From: Alentia gelatinosa
Taxonomy: Eukaryota; Annelida; Polychaeta; Phyllodocida; Polynoidae
Reading direction: 5' to 3'
Length of the DNA stretch: 64,000 nt
Assembly (NCBI GenBank): GCA_950022655.1
Contig: OX465587.1
Span: 35,025,153-35,089,152 of the forward strand
A program made the position numbers and the translations under genes. Every line of letters starts with the position of its first letter. The stretch's first letter is position 1. The notes under the pieces were generated by a model, which was not told the origin of the DNA, searched no databases, and worked only from the letters and a program-made list of their open reading frames with translations. Below are positions 11,747 through 22,957 of this stretch, one piece after another.

Positions 11747-12673
11747 GACTTCAACAACAACTGGAGGTGTACCTGTTCTCTGGTGTATCTGCAAATAGCA
11801 TGAAATCCCGGGAAAATCAGCTAAGGAATTATAATCGTTTTTGTAATCTTTATAATCTCCTACCTTTTCCGTGTACAGCAAATCAAGCTGGTTTATATGC
11901 TGTCCATTTATCTTCAACGCTTTCACCAATTTCAGTGAAAAACTATTTGTCGGGCCTTTGGTTTTTCCAAAGGCTAAAAGGTTACCAAGATTTTTCTTCA
12001 GATTACAGACTGAAGTTGATTGTTAAAGGTATTACTCGTACTATAGGTATTTCTCCCGATACGAAATATCCATTTACTCAAACTGATCTTTTAAAAATCT
12101 TTTACAAACTTGATACCTCAAACTTGACTGATATGATATTTTGGTTAGGTATCATCGTGGGTTTTAGAGGCCTATTACGGGTTTGTCATTTTACGAAATC
12201 TATACATACCCTAAAGGTAAAAGATTTTGTTTTTCACTCAGATCATTTACAGATTATTGTTCGTTCCTCTAAGACAGATCAAATGTCTGAGAAGCCGCAT
12301 TCCATTTACTTGGGTATTCTCTCACTCTCCCCGTTTTGTGTCCACACGTTGGCCAAAAGGGTAATCTGTGATAATCATTTTTCAGAGGATGATTATATGT
12401 TCTCCTTCAAGTCTGCCTCATCTCTGTTTGTCATGCCATACCAATATTTCAATCATGAAAATGTTGTCTTCCAGTCTAGGTATCCAGTCTGATGGGGTGA
12501 GCTCTCACTCTCTTCGCCACGGTGGAGCTACGTTTCTGCAGTCCATCGGTGTACCGACCAGCGCCATTATGTCCAGAGGGAATTGGAAATCTGGAGCAGT
12601 ATACACATATTTGCATGATACTTTTTATTCCCAGATTGAGGCAGACAAGGTTGTTTTGAATTCACTTGTGTGA
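11740..12673 (+). pseudogene. Tyrosine recombinase of YR element 1, one frameshift
   Basis: The recombinase overlaps the end of pol by a few bases. The N-terminal SAM-like core-binding domain is in the first frame (FSGVSANSMKSRENQLRNYN to about residue 100). The catalytic domain contains the first arginine in GIIVGFRGLLR, then after a shift near 12450-12490 the HSLRHGGAT box (H-x-x-R) and the nucleophile in VYTYLHD. All hallmark residues except a clear second His/Trp are visible; GNWKSGAVYTY supplies a Trp at that position. The enzyme would integrate a circular DNA intermediate. Confidence 0.8.
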
Positions 12674-12675
12674 TT

Positions 12676-12725
12676 CGTGTTTGGCGGGTGTTTGGCCATA
12701 TTTATTCTATTTTCCGCCAAACTCT
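12676..12725 (+). promoter_or_regulatory. Stem-loop just after the recombinase gene
   Basis: GTTTGGCGG and CCGCCAAAC pair across about 28 bases within 20-60 bases of the recombinase stop. Element 2 has an unrelated-sequence stem-loop at the same place (13364-13413), suggesting a shared 3' RNA signal. Confidence 0.4.
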
Positions 12726-12792
12726 CGTCCTGTGATTATTAACATTCTATTATATATTTCAGTAATCTCATCTACGCCTAATTAATATCATA
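12695..12792 (+). repeat. B1 repeat of YR element 1
   Basis: 98 bases starting GCCATATTTATTCTATTTTC, directly joined to A2. It is repeated as B2 at 13128-13225 with one or two changes. Confidence 0.85.
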
Positions 12793-13033
12793 TGTCTATA
12801 TATTTCAATATATTAATATATATTAAGGCTGCTGCAAGTCTACTGTGTAGCTCTCCGCAGCGTATCTAATTCGTGACGTATCTAGTTGTGTATCTGTCTA
12901 GTCACGTTTCTAGGTTAGTCCCTTCACTACTGCTTGACTACCGCATCTGTTAGTCATCGCGTTACGTCACGTTCTTCTGTGATTACCGTTATTCTGCTAG
13001 CTCCTGTGATACTGGAAGCACATATTTTAAACT
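12790..13033 (+). repeat. A2 repeat of YR element 1
   Basis: Direct copy of A1 (8664-8907), joined to B1 on its left and to a 94-base linker on its right. The linker holds an AATAAA (13122-13127). Confidence 0.85.
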
Positions 13034-13127
13034 TACTTAATTTATTTCGGTGTTTTTATAATCTTTAGATTACTGTAAATCTAGATGTCTAGGCAGGGCT
13101 AGGTCCCATTGTTATTTATTGAATAAA

Positions 13128-13222
13128 GCCATATTTATTCTATTTTCCGCCAAACTCTCGTCCTGTGATTATTAACATTCTATTATATATTTCAGTAATC
13201 TCATCTAAGCCTAATTAATATC

Positions 13223-13225
<3 letters not shown>
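13128..13225 (+). repeat. B2 repeat of YR element 1
   Basis: Second copy of B1, forming the 3' end of the element. It runs into an (AT)n tract (13225-13262), so its last bases are uncertain. Confidence 0.8.
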
Positions 13226-13263
<38 letters not shown>

Positions 13264-13363
13264 AATCCTTACTCATTGTTGGAATGATAATGATTATAAC
13301 AATATATATATATATAACATAAATTATGATAGGTATACATGATAGAACATATAAGGAGAAGTT

Positions 13364-13413
13364 GGTTTGGGTGTTCAGTGTATTTATTAAGACACCAAAT
13401 CGGCAAAACACCC
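13364..13413 (-). promoter_or_regulatory. Stem-loop after the recombinase gene of YR element 2
   Basis: GGTTTGGGTGTT and AACACCCAAACC form a perfect 12-bp stem with a 26-base loop that contains AATAAA on the minus strand. It lies about 30 bases past the recombinase stop. It may mark the 3' end or the start of the element 2 B repeat. Confidence 0.45.
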
Positions 13414-13443
13414 AAACCAAAGGAAAAAAGGAAAGACAATTTT

Positions 13444-14391
13444 TTAGCGAAAAACTAATTGAACGATATGTTTATCCAATGATATCTTTGAATCTAAGGA
13501 ACGATTTAAATACATCAATACAGATAGACTCTTCCAGTCTCCGATTGTTTTAATCTCCGTCAAGGAAAAACCGGCCTCAAACAGGGTAGTAGCTCCACCT
13601 CTTCTTAATGAATGAGTAGTAATAGAGTGTATAGATAATCGGAGACAATTTTCCTTAAGTTTAGTCAATAACCAGTTATATGAACCTCGTATTAACAATG
13701 GGCCCTTATAGTATGATATCAGTTGAGAAGACAAACTAGGGTAATTCGTCCGGGCCAATAACATAGATAGAAAGTGATGAACACAAAAAGGTGACCCTGG
13801 TATCCGAGTGAAAGGAATAGATAAAATCCTCTCGTTGTATTGAATAGTTTTTGATCAAGTAATACAAATAATCAAATGATCTCGATATATTTTAACATCA
13901 GATACTTTAATACAATATTCAATTTCAACTAGGTTAGATTTACATAGTAAACCTCGGAAACCTAATATAAGGGCCACCCAAAAACACAAATTTTAATGTA
14001 CAGACAAATCCAAAGAATCATAAATGTTTTTCATATCTGACAATGATAAAGGTTTGCCTTGTACCACTACATTACCGATTGAACGTTTAACTCCTAGTAA
14101 TAGTCGTTTTATGCCATGGGTATCTGGAAGTTTATATCCATGAATTTCGTGTAATGACCTTACTGCAGATAAATAGTTAGTTATCGATAAAAATTTAAAT
14201 TTATCAGCCATGAAAGTAATATACAATAAAATAGTATTTTCTGAACATGGTAAAGGTGTCAATTCGAATTGATCACAAAATTTAAAAAAATGATTCCACT
14301 GACACTTGCGTGTACGTGCTGAGTTAGAAGATAGCCATGCTTCTTGGTAATTTTTCATTTTTGATGAAAGTTCAGCAACTGCAAGCAACAA
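13444..14391 (-). pseudogene. Tyrosine recombinase of YR element 2
   Basis: The N-terminal domain is open from 14391 to 13993 (MKNYQEAWLSSNSARTRKCQ...). The middle (13990-13770) is broken by a frameshift and at least one stop but still shows ILGFRGLLCK with the first catalytic Arg. The C-terminal frame (13764-13444) has ITTHSLRRGGAT (H-x-x-R), IGDWKS and VLMYLNRS with the tyrosine. The recombinase start overlaps the end of pol in another frame. Confidence 0.8.
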
Positions 14392-16551
14392 AATCCATCA
14401 ATAAAGTTCAATGGAATCACACCTTTCCTGCCTTTACTGAAAAATCGAGATAAATAGTCAGGAACGACATTAGCTTTTGTACAAATATGAGAAGAAACAA
14501 CATGAAAATTATGTATAAACGATATCCAAAAAAGTTCTCATAACCAATACATGGTAGGGGTAGAACGACTACGTCCTGTATTGATAGCAGTTACTACCTG
14601 TGTGTTATCGGAAATGATACAAACTTTCTTGCCTGACCAAAGATGGCCCCAGCGATACGCTGCACAAACAACTGGCCAAAGTTCCCTGACATTGATATCC
14701 ATTGACTCATCAAATTCAGTCAGTGGAAGACAATAATGGTGACTAGAAAAAAATTCCGGAAAAATAATAGACTGGTCCCAAGTTCCCATTAACCAGTCTC
14801 CGGAAAAAAACGCACCAAATCCAGACATGGATGAGTCAGCAGAAAAAGATAATTCCTTTCTGGGAATAATGTTTATGTTACCATTAAAGATACTACATAA
14901 TTTTTTCCACCAGGAAAAATCGTCTTTCACCCATTCTGGTAAGGGCTGAAGTCCTTTAGTGTCTCTGATTTATCTGGAAAAATTGATCAAACGTCTAGAG
15001 AAAGTACGTCCTCCCCGCACCACTGTACTGCAGTGAGCTAAAATACCGCAGAGCACTTCAATCTCTTTAAACGTAGCTCTTGTTTTTGAACAAAATTCGT
15101 TTATCAGACATTTCAATTTTTCCAATTTGTGATCTGGAAGAGACAAGGACATTGTAGTACTACTTATAACTATTCCTAAATAAATAATCTCTTGACTAGG
15201 GGAAAAAACTTTCTTCCAGGATATTCCGAAACCAAATGATCGAATCAGTTCAATTAACGCCAAAAGAGCGATATTGCATTCTTCATGGGTTTGGCCTATT
15301 ACTAAAAAGTCGTCTAGATAGCCATTAACACGTAAAAAACCTTTCTTTTTCATACACCGGACAATAAAATCTGTTATTTGTGTGAAAATAAACGGAGCGC
15401 ATTTTAAGCCAAAAACTAAGGAATTAGATTCCAAAAAGTAATTAGTTCCATTTATTTCCCATCGGAAACCTTGAAAGGTGCGGTGTAGAGGAAAAACTGG
15501 GATTGACCGATACGCGTCTTTGATATCAACAATGGCAAAGTAACAAAATCCAGTAATATTATCGGTCACCTCGTCCAATTTTAAATAACAAAATTTTGAA
15601 CAAGTACTGGTCATGAAATTGTTAATACTCTGTTCCAGGGGTCTTTTACAATCGGTAATTGGTCTTATATTGCCTGATTCCTTCTTGATAACCGCCCCAA
15701 TGGCATGAATACATCTGGGTTTCTCGCTAACGATACTAATTTTGCCTTCATTTATTTCCCTTTGAATAATAATGTCCATTTGGGATCTAAATTCTGTATC
15801 CAGAATGCTTTTATAATTTGTGGCATCATATTCGCCAGAAAATTCGTCATCTACAATACAAAATCCGTTGAGGACACCATTATAAATGTAATCAGCATTG
15901 ATATCAATATCATCTTGTCCATAACAGTAATCCCAAATTTTTTTGGAATACTTTATTTACCCTGGACAACGATCGGCTATTAGCCGGTTTGATTTCGCGT
16001 CCAGCTCTTTCAAGTTACATGTCAGTTTTACCTGGTTTTTACAAGAACAGTTGTAGGTCAGTCAGATATCACATTATCACTGTAAATCACATTGTACATT
16101 ATCCTTTGTGTGTATATTATTTTGGTCATATAATGATACAAGGTTTCCAAGTGTTAGGTCTACCGGCCAGTGTATGTATACCTGTACAATTGTTTCTACA
16201 CGGTCTAGGGACGATATTGTTGACCTCTTGACCCAGTGCAAATTCGTTTACAAGATACTCACTCGATTCAATTTGATCTACGCTAACGTTCAACAATTTG
16301 TCAAGGCCTATAACTTCAATGCTACTGATAACAGTGGCTAAATTCAGGTCAAGTGTACCAAGTCCATCAAGTTCATCAAGTACCTCAGGTGTTACAAACA
16401 CATTGCTATCCACAGAAGTGGATTGAACTACATTAGAAACAGACAAGTTATATGAATCCACCACAAGAGATATATGTTCGTTCAATATCAAAGGTTCACC
16501 ATCATTATTAATCATGTGATTAATGTGAGACAAAGACGATCGAGATTCCAA
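14390..16551 (-). pseudogene. Pol of YR element 2: reverse transcriptase and RNase H with stops
   Basis: The N-terminal spacer region is open at 16551-16126. A frameshifted stretch follows whose sequence matches the pre-RT region of element 1. RT is at 15779-14970 with FAIVDIKDAYR, FGLKCAPFIF and GYLDDFLVIG. A single in-frame TAA (14967-14969) separates RT from RNase H, which continues in the same frame at 14930: SADSSMSGFGAFF, ELWPVVCAAYRWG, IISDNTQVV. After a TGA (14538-14540) the frame goes on to the last acidic motif, PDYLSRFF. The catalytic residues are preserved, so the damage is recent point mutation rather than erosion. Confidence 0.85.
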
Positions 16552-16563
16552 ACCACGATTTAG

Positions 16564-17483
16564 TCATTTAGAATCACTTTTGGTCTTCTTTGAACACTTT
16601 GAGGCCGGGTGGTTTCCTGAACACTCTGCGCATTCATGCTTGTATTTACACTCGTTACCGGATGAACAATTGTCCTTCTCATTAAACCGCCAGCAGAGAC
16701 CAAATGGTCTGCCTTCCTTGCCTTTACGTTTTTTTGGTCGATTCTTCGTTTCAGACAATTTGTGAAAAGCAATACATTTTTCTACACCTAAGTGCTTAGC
16801 AGCTAAGTATGCATCTCCATAAGAGAAACTGGAAGGACCCAAAAGTTTGGCCTTTTCGCGACATGCCTGGTCGTAGTCAAGTGTGGTGCCTGTGGTGTTA
16901 TAAAAGGGCGTCGATCTGATAAAAACGATAAATGATCAGCGTAATGGGACACGTTGACCCCCTGTGAAACCATAGAACGTAGCAGGGACATACTCGCGCT
17001 CAACAATTGATCCAATGACGGTTGGGTCACATTACATGGAAAATGTTCATCAAGCGAAAATACAGTACACTTTCGCTTTTTTTTCCGTTTTTCCTGTGCA
17101 AGTATGTACCTGTTCCACAGGAATACCTTGTAGTCCACTCCATGTTGCTGTTGGTGAACTATAGACGGGATGGAAGCGTGTCCCTGTTTTTGGTATAGCT
17201 CCTTGGGCCCGTTGTTGTTCCAATGTGGGTGCCGATACTTGTGGTGTAGGTAGAGGAGTCGACTGCGTCCTGTGTGTAAGGAGGGACTGCTGACGCTTGA
17301 ACCGCTGCCGCTGTCTGGACCATGGATGTTGTCGGTGTAACTTGGGCCGCCCGGGCCGCCGGTGCTGCGTCGGCTGCCATCTTGTCTTGTCTGCTTTCTT
17401 GGTTGAGTATCAGAAGGCGCATTTCCGCCATCATTTGACTTCAAAGAATTTACTTCTAGTCGATATAGTCGATTCTCTGTGAT
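16564..17483 (-). pseudogene. Gag 3' part of YR element 2
   Basis: The C-terminal 16842-16564 frame carries the same double zinc cluster as element 1 gag: CWRFNEKDNCSSGNECKYKH, then CAECSGNHPASKC. The central part (17444-16803) lies in other frames and includes SHYADHLSFLSDR, matching the conserved central gag block. Gag ends with TGA (16566-16564) followed by CTA, and pol continues in the same frame. TGA CTA is a classic read-through context. The right edge is cut by PLE1. Confidence 0.7.
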
Positions 17484-17497
17484 GATATTACCAATTG
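17482..17497. repeat. Left target-site duplication of PLE1
   Basis: ATGATATTACCAATTG, repeated exactly at 23629-23644. Joining the two sides restores the gag reading frame of YR element 2 through this site. Confidence 0.85.
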
Positions 17498-17691
17498 TGT
17501 ATGTAATCTTTTCCCGTTGTTGAAAGCAACGTCGTCATTTTCAACCCTGGTGAGGGGGTTTGACTCCGTATTTTCCACAACATATAGGACATTTTTTTTT
17601 TCCCTATATGTTGTGGAAAATACGGAGTCAAACCCCCCCACCAGGGTTGAAAATGACGACGTTGCTTTCAACAACGGGAAAAGATTACATA
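17498..17691. repeat. Inverted cap at the 5' end of PLE1 (about 90-bp arms)
   Basis: The first about 90 bases of the terminal repeat (17602-17691) are present in reverse complement at 17498-17587, separated by a short poly-T-containing spacer. This makes a near-perfect palindrome and creates mirror open frames on both strands that are not genes. Inverted 5' caps are common in Penelope insertions. Confidence 0.85.
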
Positions 17692-18265
17692 CACATGATT
17701 ATAAACATCCATACACCCGAGCGAACATGGTATGACAGAAGCCTGACGTAGGGCCGTAATTCAAATAAGTCGGGAAATCATCATAAGAAAATAAACTTAG
17801 ATACCCTTTCCCACACACAGCTGCAAAAAGCCTGACGAGATCAAAGATCGAAACTGCTGATGTAGGGATCCTCGAAAGAAAGAGAATCCCAAACAAAAAA
17901 CACCCTAAACTGGCAAGACAAAACTTTTGGAAGTGAGTGTGCAGCCCTAACCTCTGCAGGGAACAGTATCACCTCAGAATAAGGTAGGGGACCAGTTGAA
18001 ACAAACCCACACACCGTGGCAGCACTGTCACCAAAACACAGGTGAACAGGGTTATGCCTACCACCAACAGAAAGAGGGGATCCGATTGGGTTTACATAAA
18101 AAACCACCAATTAAAAGACATTAACTTGTACACATGATCACAAGAACCAATGGGTGAAGGACTTACGAACGGCCTGACACGCACCGCGCCCGACGAACGG
18201 AGCCGCGGGACCAGGCTTTGTCATACATCAGCAGTCGCTCGCACTGTGTGCCTCTTTTAACTACA
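17592..18265 (+). repeat. Left terminal repeat of PLE1
   Basis: Starts with a T-run and CCTATATGTTGTGG and ends TTTAACTACA. It matches 22958-23628 almost throughout. It contains a hammerhead-like core at 17832-17864. Confidence 0.88.
17832..17864 (+). ncRNA. Hammerhead-like ribozyme core, left repeat of PLE1
   Basis: CTGACGA, then GATC-AAA-GATC as stem II, then GAAAC, a short loop and GTA as candidate cleavage triplet. These are the conserved hammerhead elements in order. Minimal hammerheads in Penelope terminal repeats are known. Stem I is weak here, as expected for variants proposed to act as dimers. The same core is at 23196-23228 and a covarying relative is in PLE2. Confidence 0.55.
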
Positions 18266-18358
18266 TTGTATACTACAAAATCCTACACCGGTGATCCATC
18301 CATCACCGTCAACGTGGCGAGGGTTTCACCACTGTCAAACCTTCGTACCAGCAACAGC

Positions 18359-20393
18359 ATGGCGAATCAGACCTGCCTGACACCGCCGACACCGGTCCGC
18401 AACTATAACCTGAGCAGCGGTGAAGAAGAAACACTGACTCCGACGAGCAGCGGCGCATTCACCACTCAGAGCAGCGGGACCAGTAGAAAGAGGAAATGCG
18501 GCACGGACGAGGTCAACCGTCCGACGCCTTCCCGTTTGGAGTTCGATTCCGTTACGGAATTCAACTTGGAGAAGGGACCCGAACCGCCGGCCAAAACGTC
18601 TACAGGAGACGAAGTGAGTACAAACCTTGAATCTACTTTGTTGACTACCACTGGTTTCTGTTCTAGCTACGTTTTCCCATCATGTTTTGATACTTGTGAC
18701 AGCGGCCGTAGAGCGGCCGAGGGTCGGACGGATGAGCCGGACCACGGCTGTCAGCGACCCGCCCGGGAAGCAGGCGGCCTACCGGCCATCACGCCGACAC
18801 CCGCCGAACCGCTGTACATAACCCGCGGTAGACGGAGTCGTAGTAGAAATAGCTGCACGTATATCACAGACTATTTCATATCCTGAACCGGGACTTTGAA
18901 CCCAGATTCTGGCAAATGCAGACCGATGGTGACTGGTACTGGCATTTCAAACAGTATGTCCAAAAAATTACCGGACAGAACTAAGACAAAGGAGAAGAGT
19001 GAAAAACCACACTCTCCTAGTCAGACAAAACACCAGAACAACACAACTGAATGTAAACAGTGTGTATCTGGCCACCCAAACTCACAAATTCCTGACAAGC
19101 AACCAGGAAATAATGTTCATGTTTTAGATGTTCTAAAAAAATCTTGACACAGGCATTGAACCACTCTGTGAGTCAAATTCATCCAGTCCCAACACCCAAC
19201 AATATAGGGAAACAGGGACCAGCTCTCAAAATGAAACTACACGGTTGGAAAATTCCACTGTCAACAAATTGACAGCAGGGAAAATCCAACCAGTAGTTAG
19301 AACCCAACAACCCATGGCTATGCACATAGACAGTGTCACCCATAGTGACACTGGACATGATACCAATATGGGCTCAGTTGGAAAAAGTATAACATTCAAT
19401 GTTTCTGGTAGTTTCTATCCAAACATTACAACAGGAGTCATGATCAAAACAAATAACTTGGTAGCAATTACTGAGCAGGATACCGTGCCCTCACCACTCG
19501 TTGATGAGAGACAGCACGAAAACCACTCAAGTATAGTCGACTTCAGGAAAAACATGTCTACAGAAAATGATGTGGAACATGTAACAGTGAACAACACCAC
19601 TGAGAATATTTCATTTTCTTCCAAACAGGTCATCGACGGAATGATGCCGAAATCCACCCACCGAGTCTGGAGGGAGATGAGGGAGACTAATAGTCGATAC
19701 CACAAGATGGAGGCCAGGGCTACTTTCTATAGAAGTAGCGTGGACTTGGATCACATCGAGCCGTGGACGGCGGGATTGGCTTCCACTCCATCATACATCG
19801 ATGATGAGACCCGAGAGCTCATTGTCGCGGAACGACGCGCCTCCGCATCTCGCATAATGGAAATAGCAGCATGTTCCATCGATGCGCAGCAGAAGGCCGA
19901 ACGTGAAGTCCGCAACCAGGCATGTGTTATGCTCGTAAAACTAGTGAGAACCAGCGGCAAGACCCGCCCCGAAGCAGAGGCGATGGTTGACAAGACCCGG
20001 GCCCACAGCGATATCACCGCAAAAAGGGACTGGCAGAAAGAAAAAAGCACGCTCAAGAGCCGCATCAACAACCGAGCCAAACGGGCCCCCACAGACGACC
20101 AACTGAGGGACCCGTTTATCGCGAGGGGCACCTTCAACAAGAAGGGGTGTGGCCCCCCAGCAGCTGCATGTGGAACCCCAGAAGAGGGTTTTGTGAACCC
20201 CCCCCCTCCGGCACAGACCAACAAGGGGAACCGGGGGAGAGGCCGGTACAACGACCTCAACAGCTGCAGAAAGCGCTACGAACCACAGCCTCGCAGCGAC
20301 CGCAGCGACCGGGGATCCTTCACCAGGGGGGGACGTCGACAGACGTACCGCCCTCCGAACCAGTGGCAAAACCAGCAAGGGAATGGACAGTAG
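18359..20393 (+). pseudogene. ORF1 of PLE1, low-complexity N-terminal protein
   Basis: A probable start is the ATG at 18359 (MANQTCLTPPTPVRNYNLSS). Frames follow in sequence: open to TGA at 18884-18886, then the same frame to about 19144, then a one-base shift in an A7 run near 19134-19141, then open from about 19150 to 20393. The N-terminal part is Ser/Thr/Pro-rich and contains ITDYF (18863-18877), also present in PLE2. A conserved block is WREMRETNSRYHK...PWTAGLASTPSYI. The C-terminus is basic and RG-rich (GGRRQTYRPPNQW), consistent with RNA binding. The function of this region in Penelope elements is not established. Confidence 0.6.
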
Positions 20394-22932
20394 ACATGAA
20401 CATTGACCAGCCCACTAAAGTCACTAAAGTAACGAAGGAGTGTCCTGTAAGCAGTAGCAGTTCCCTTTGTAATAAAGGTATTGAACAGTGTCTGTCTCGT
20501 TGTGTTACCATTTCTCAGGTAGAAGCAGATAATACAGCCAACCATACGAAAGAAGTTCGAAAGAACATCAACTTCGATAAATACACTAAAGGTAATGTAG
20601 TGAACCTCTCAGATAAATCACTCTCAGATAGTGAACTCTCACTATTGAACAAAGGTCTCATTTTCTGTCCCACTCAAACTCACACCGAGGAGGGCGATGT
20701 AAAAGCCGAATTAGATGGTTTCCACCGGAAACTCAGAATTAAACAATTCTTTGAAAAATCTGCTAAGAACAGGCAAATGAATTGTGATAAGGTTGAAACT
20801 ACGCAAACAGAGATCAAAGAACCCAGCTTGCCCGAGACCTGGGGAGCCTACCATGACGAGGGCCTCATAAAAAAATGGGGACCCAAAAAGACATGGTCTG
20901 CCCCCCAAGGGTCGAGCAACCTGGAGGGCTTTATAGCAGTGAATGAAATAAAACTCTCACAGAAAAATCTCAATAAAAACACGTTGAAACATAACATCAC
21001 ACGTAACGAAAGATTGTCGCTCAAACAACTATCAAACGATAACGAAATCACGATTAAACCAGCCGACAAAGGCGGTGGGTGGTAATACAAAACACATCGG
21101 ACTATATCAAAGAAGCCAAAAGGCAACTAAATGATACACAGGTGTACATAGAGACCAAGACAGATCTCACGATAAAACACAACTCAGAGATCAGTGTAAT
21201 GATCGATGGTATGGTAAATTCTGGAGACATAAGTGTGAAAATGGGCGCAGCCCTAATAACCGAGAAACCCAGAACACCACAAGTCTACTTCCTACCGAAG
21301 ATCCACAAGGGCATGATACCCCCACCGGGAAGACCGGTGGTATCGGCAAATGGATGCCCTACCGAGAAGATATCGGCCTTTGTGGATAGCTTCCTCAAAC
21401 CGGAGGTACCCCGAATAAAGTCTTATATAAAAGACACAAACCACTTCCTTGAAAAAATCGGGAAGGTGGGGAAATGCAAAGACAACGACATCCTAGGAAC
21501 TCTAGATGTCAGCGCTCTGTATACCAACATTCCGAATGAGGAAGGGATAGAGACGGTAAAAAACAAATTGAAACAGACAAGGGGGAAACACGCGAAACCC
21601 CGGAATGAAAACCTGACGAAACTACTCGAACTAGTATTGACTAGAAATAATGTAGAGTTCAATGGTGATCACTACCTCCAAATTGGTGGAACAGCGATGG
21701 GCACCAGACTGGCCCCATCATACGCAAATCTGTTCATGGAACACCTGGAGGAAAAACTGCTATGCGAATACCCACTGAAACCAAGGGTATGGTGGAGATA
21801 TATCGACGATATATTCTTCATCTGGGAACACGGGCAAAATGAACTAGAAAAATGGTATGGATGGCTTAATACCTACCATGATACCATCAAGTTCACCAAA
21901 GAGACATCAACTAAGTCTATAGCCTTCTTGGACACAAGAATAGAAATAGAGGGATCAGGATATCTCAAAAGCAGTCTGTACACAAAACCTACAGACAGAA
22001 ACACATACCTTAGGTATGATTCAGCCCATCCCCCGTCACAGAAACGCAGCATACCATACTCCCAAATACTGAGAGTCAAACGTATCTGCACAAACAATGC
22101 AGACTACGAAAGAGAAGCGAGAAAAAAACTCGAACAATTCAAGAACAGGGGTTACCCGAACGAGATCTTGAAAAACTGTAAACAAAGGGTGGACAAACTA
22201 GACAGAAGAAACATACTGTCTTCCAGAAACAGACAAACAAAGACCGAGACCAACCCAGAGAACAATACCTATCTGATATCCACCTACCGACCCGGGAAGA
22301 ACTTTCTCCCGCAGGTAGTAGACAGCAGTTGGGAAATCCTGGGTAAATCGGTCACGACCAAAAGACTCTATGAGAGCAAACTGGTAAGAGGTTACAAACG
22401 ACCAAAAAACCTAGGGGACATATTGGTACGAGCGTGAACCAAATACCATCCGGATGAAACGAGTGGTGCAAAACTAAAGCGCACAAAAAAGAATGCCTGT
22501 GGCAAGCCAAACTGCAAATACTGCAGTCTCTTGAACACCACAGGGGTGTTTAAATCAAAGACCACAGGTCGAGACCACAACACCAAAACAGATATCACGT
22601 GCAATAGCTCGAACGTGATATACGGCATCACCTGCAAGGTATGCAATGCCCAATACGTGGGGCAAACGAAATGCAAACTCAAAGAACGAATGCGGGAACA
22701 CCTGTGGTCCATAAAAATGGACAAAAAAACAAGTGACGTCCCAAAGCATTTCAACCAGACGGACCACAAAGGGTCCGACAACCTGGAGTTCACTGTCCTG
22801 GACTTTATACACAAGCATCCAGATAGCAAACGGGCCAAGGAGCTGAGATTGAAAATTGAATACAATTGGATTCACAGACTCAAAACCCAAGCTCCAGTGG
22901 GCCTAAACACCATGGATAGTAGGTATGGGTGA
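20394..22932 (+). pseudogene. Penelope reverse transcriptase plus GIY-YIG endonuclease of PLE1
   Basis: The RT leader (LSLLNKGLIFCPTQT...) is open in the 20147-21085 frame. One missing base near 21075 shifts to 21079-22437. RT shows QVYFLPKIHKG, LDVSALYTNIP, GTAMGTRLAPSYANLFME and the catalytic WWRYIDDIFFIW. A TGA at 22435-22437 interrupts the frame, which continues as a cysteine-rich linker (CGKPNCKYC) and a GIY-YIG nuclease: NVIYGITCKVC, QYVGQTKCKLKERMREHL, ending TMDSRYG. Penelope enzymes use the nuclease to nick DNA and the telomerase-like RT to copy RNA at the nick. The TGA replaces a CGA that is intact in PLE2. Confidence 0.88.
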
Positions 22933-22957
22933 TGGAACACTAAATGCCACGTCAAAA

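Larger units (their letters stand above)
8664..13225 (+). mobile_element. YR retrotransposon 1 (Ngaro-type layout)
   Basis: The order is A1 repeat, gag, pol (RT-RNase H), tyrosine recombinase, B1, A2, linker, B2. The split direct repeats (A1...B1-A2-B2) together with a tyrosine recombinase and no integrase or LTR are the hallmark of Ngaro/PAT-type YR retrotransposons. These are thought to replicate through a circular DNA that recombines without a target duplication, and no duplication is seen. Gag looks intact. Pol and the recombinase each carry one frameshift, so this copy is probably inactive but young: the A repeats are almost identical. The right edge merges into an (AT)n tract. Confidence 0.85.

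Noticed and set aside
17456..17735. Nearly identical open frames on both strands
   Set aside because: They are produced by the palindromic 5' cap of PLE1.
18466..20545. Minus-strand open frames within PLE1 ORF1
   Set aside because: They are antisense to a coding region with clear homology to PLE2.
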